Source: Propionibacteriaceae bacterium
Lineage (GTDB): Bacteria; Actinomycetota; Actinomycetes; Propionibacteriales; Propionibacteriaceae
DNA: 6,062 bases
NCBI GenBank assembly: GCA_003153855.1
Contig: PMBM01000182.1
Span: 8,610 to 14,671 of the forward strand
Direction: 5' to 3'
Shown: in pieces, positions 4,645-6,062 of the stretch
How positions within the stretch are numbered: the stretch's first letter is position 1
Layout of the letters: every line of letters begins with the position of its first letter
Position numbers and translations under genes: made by a program
Notes under the pieces: generated by a model
The model's input: only the letters and a program-made list of their open reading frames with translations
Told to the model about the DNA's origin: nothing
Databases searched by the model: none

Positions 4645-6062
4645 ATGGACTCTGAGCTCGTGCTCGTCATCGACTTCGGCGCGCAGTACGCGCAGCTCAT
4701 CGCGCGGCGGGTACGCGAGGCGAACGTCTACTCCGAGATCGTCCCGCACACCCTCTCCGTGGCCAACCTCGTCGCTCGCAAGCCTGCGGCGATCGTGCTG
4801 TCGGGTGGTCCTCAGTCCGTGTACGCGGAGGGCGCGCCCCAGGTCGACCCCGCGCTGTTCGACGCGGGCATCCCCGTCTTCGGCATCTGCTACGGCTTCC
4901 AGGCGATGGCCCGCGCGCTGGGCGGAGACGTCGCAAAGACCGGCGTCTCCGAGTTCGGCCGTACGGTCATCACCGTCGACGAGCCCGGGCAGCTGCTCGC
5001 GGACGTACCGGTCTGCTTCAACGCGTGGATGAGCCACGGCGACTCCGTCCATGCGGCTCCGTCCGGCTTCACGGCACTCGCCGCGACCGAGGGCGCACCG
5101 GTCGCCGCGTTCGAGAACACCGAGCGGAAGCTGGCCGGCGTGCAGTGGCACCCGGAGGTGCTGCACTCGGAGTACGGGCAGAGGGTCCTGTCGACGTTCC
5201 TTCACGACATCGCCGGCCTCGGCTCGGCCTGGAAGACCGCGGCGATCGCGGAAGAGGCCATCGCGCGGGTGCGCGAGCAGGTCGGCGACAAGCGCGTCCT
5301 GTGCGGGTTGTCCGGCGGCGTGGACTCGGCTGTTGCCGCCGCGATCGTCCAGCGGGCGATCGGCGACCAGCTCACGTGCGTCTTCGTCGACCACGGACTG
5401 CTCCGCAAGGGTGAGGCCGAGGCCGTGGAGCGCGACTTCGTCGCAGCCACAGGGGCCAAGCTCGTCGTCGCCGACGCGAAGGACCAGTTCCTCGACCACC
5501 TCGCCGGCGTCACCGACCCCGAGACCAAGCGCAAGATCATCGGCCGCGAGTTCATCCGCGTCTTCGAGGAGCAGGCACGCAAGCTCGACAGCGAGGCGGA
5601 CATCGAGTTCCTCGTACAGGGCACGCTGTACCCGGACGTCGTCGAGTCGGGCGGCGGCGAGGGAGCGGCGACGATCAAGTCGCACCACAACGTCGGCGGT
5701 CTGCCCGACGACCTGGCGTTCACGCTCATCGAGCCGCTTCGTACGTTGTTCAAGGACGAGGTGCGACAAGTCGGTCTCGAGCTCGGCCTTCCCGACGCCA
5801 TGATCTGGCGTCAGCCGTTCCCGGGTCCCGGCCTGGGCATCCGGATCATCGGCGAGGTCACCCGCGAGCGGCTCGAGATCCTGCGCGAGGCGGACGCGAT
5901 CGCGCGTGAGGAGCTCACGAAGGCCGGGCTCGACCGCGAGATCTGGCAGTTCCCCGTGGTGTTGTTGGGCGACGTACGGTCGGTGGGCGTCCAGGGCGAC
6001 GGTCGCACGTACGGTCACCCCGTCGTGCTGCGCCCCGTGACGAGCGAGGACGCGATGACGGC
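4645..6062 (+). CDS. guaA: GMP synthase (glutamine-hydrolysing), 3' end outside window
   Basis: Converts XMP to GMP using ATP and ammonia taken from glutamine, the last step of guanine nucleotide synthesis; a cytosolic homodimer. 472 codons are visible of the roughly 520 usual for the family, and the frame is open at the right edge. The class I glutamine amidotransferase domain covers about 5-190. It shows the nucleophile Cys82 in GICYG (80-84) and the His169/Glu171 pair in QWHPEV (167-172), so the catalytic triad is complete. SHGD is at 130-133. The ATP pyrophosphatase domain (about 195-395) has the P-loop SGGVDS (223-228), [10 protein letters not shown] (248-257), [11 protein letters not shown] (325-335), IKSHHNVGG (344-352) and PFPGPGL (391-397). 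The dimerisation/XMP-binding part begins with [16 protein letters not shown] (441-456) and is cut by the window. No guanine- or purine-responsive leader can exist if the transcript starts at the ATG, as the -10 position suggests. Confidence 0.97.
   Translation, partial: MDSELVLVIDFGAQYAQLIARRVREANVYSEIVPHTLSVANLVARKPAAIVLSGGPQSVYAEGAPQVDPALFDAGIPVFGICYGFQAMARALGGDVAKTGVSEFGRTVITVDEPGQLLADVPVCFNAWMSHGDSVHAAPSGFTALAATEGAPVAAFENTERKLAGVQWHPEVLHSEYGQRVLSTFLHDIAGLGSAWKTAAIAEEAIARVREQVGDKRVLCGLSGGVDSAVAAAIVQRAIGDQLTCVFVDHGLLRKGEAEAVERDFVAATGAKLVVADAKDQFLDHLAGVTDPETKRKIIGREFIRVFEEQARKLDSEADIEFLVQGTLYPDVVESGGGEGAATIKSHHNVGGLPDDLAFTLIEPLRTLFKDEVRQVGLELGLPDAMIWRQPFPGPGLGIRIIGEVTRERLEILREADAIAREELTKAGLDREIWQFPVVLLGDVRSVGVQGDGRTYGHPVVLRPVTSEDAMT

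Noticed and set aside
4549..6018. Long minus-strand open frame of 489 residues opposite guaA
   Set aside because: It is antisense to a clear GMP synthase, has the Arg/Asp/Leu-rich composition typical of shadows in GC-rich DNA, and shows no recognisable domain.

Overview
The window is a stretch of chromosome from a high-GC Gram-positive bacterium, most likely an actinomycete. The reasons are strongly GC-biased third codon positions, GTG starts, an actinobacterial-looking GuaA and MsrA, and two TANNNT promoters placed for leaderless transcripts. A Nocardioides-like (Propionibacteriales) source is my best guess, but it is an inference from general resemblance. All genes look chromosomal. I see no mobile element, CRISPR array, tRNA or rRNA.

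Layout. On the plus strand, pheA (prephenate dehydratase, 36-950) is followed after a 116-bp gap by a RibD-C/dihydrofolate-reductase-like oxidoreductase (1067-1687). This gene converges with msrA (methionine sulfoxide reductase A, minus strand, 2317-1694), with only 6 bp between the two stop codons. Upstream of msrA lies a 197-bp non-coding stretch (2318-2514) rich in inverted repeats. Next come two minus-strand membrane proteins with bacterial PH domains, a YdbT-like protein (4011-2515) and a YdbS-like protein (4544-4008). They overlap by 4 bp and form an operon. Divergent from them across 100 bp is guaA (GMP synthase, from 4645), which runs off the right edge with about 472 codons visible.

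How the genes relate. pheA (phenylalanine synthesis) and guaA (GMP synthesis) are core biosynthesis. msrA repairs oxidised methionine. The PH-domain pair is an envelope-associated operon whose relatives in Bacillus belong to an envelope-stress regulon. Apart from the PH pair, the genes do not form one pathway.

The points most worth a second look are: (1) a divergent promoter pair in which both guaA and the PH operon have a TANNNT -10 box exactly 6 nt before the start codon and no usable Shine-Dalgarno, so both mRNAs are predicted to be leaderless; (2) an inverted repeat whose one arm covers the msrA ribosome-binding site and start codon; (3) a PheA that resembles the alphaproteobacterial type rather than the usual actinobacterial one; (4) an excess of the word GTAC that reaches into codon choice. 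I did not find a clearly new multi-gene system.
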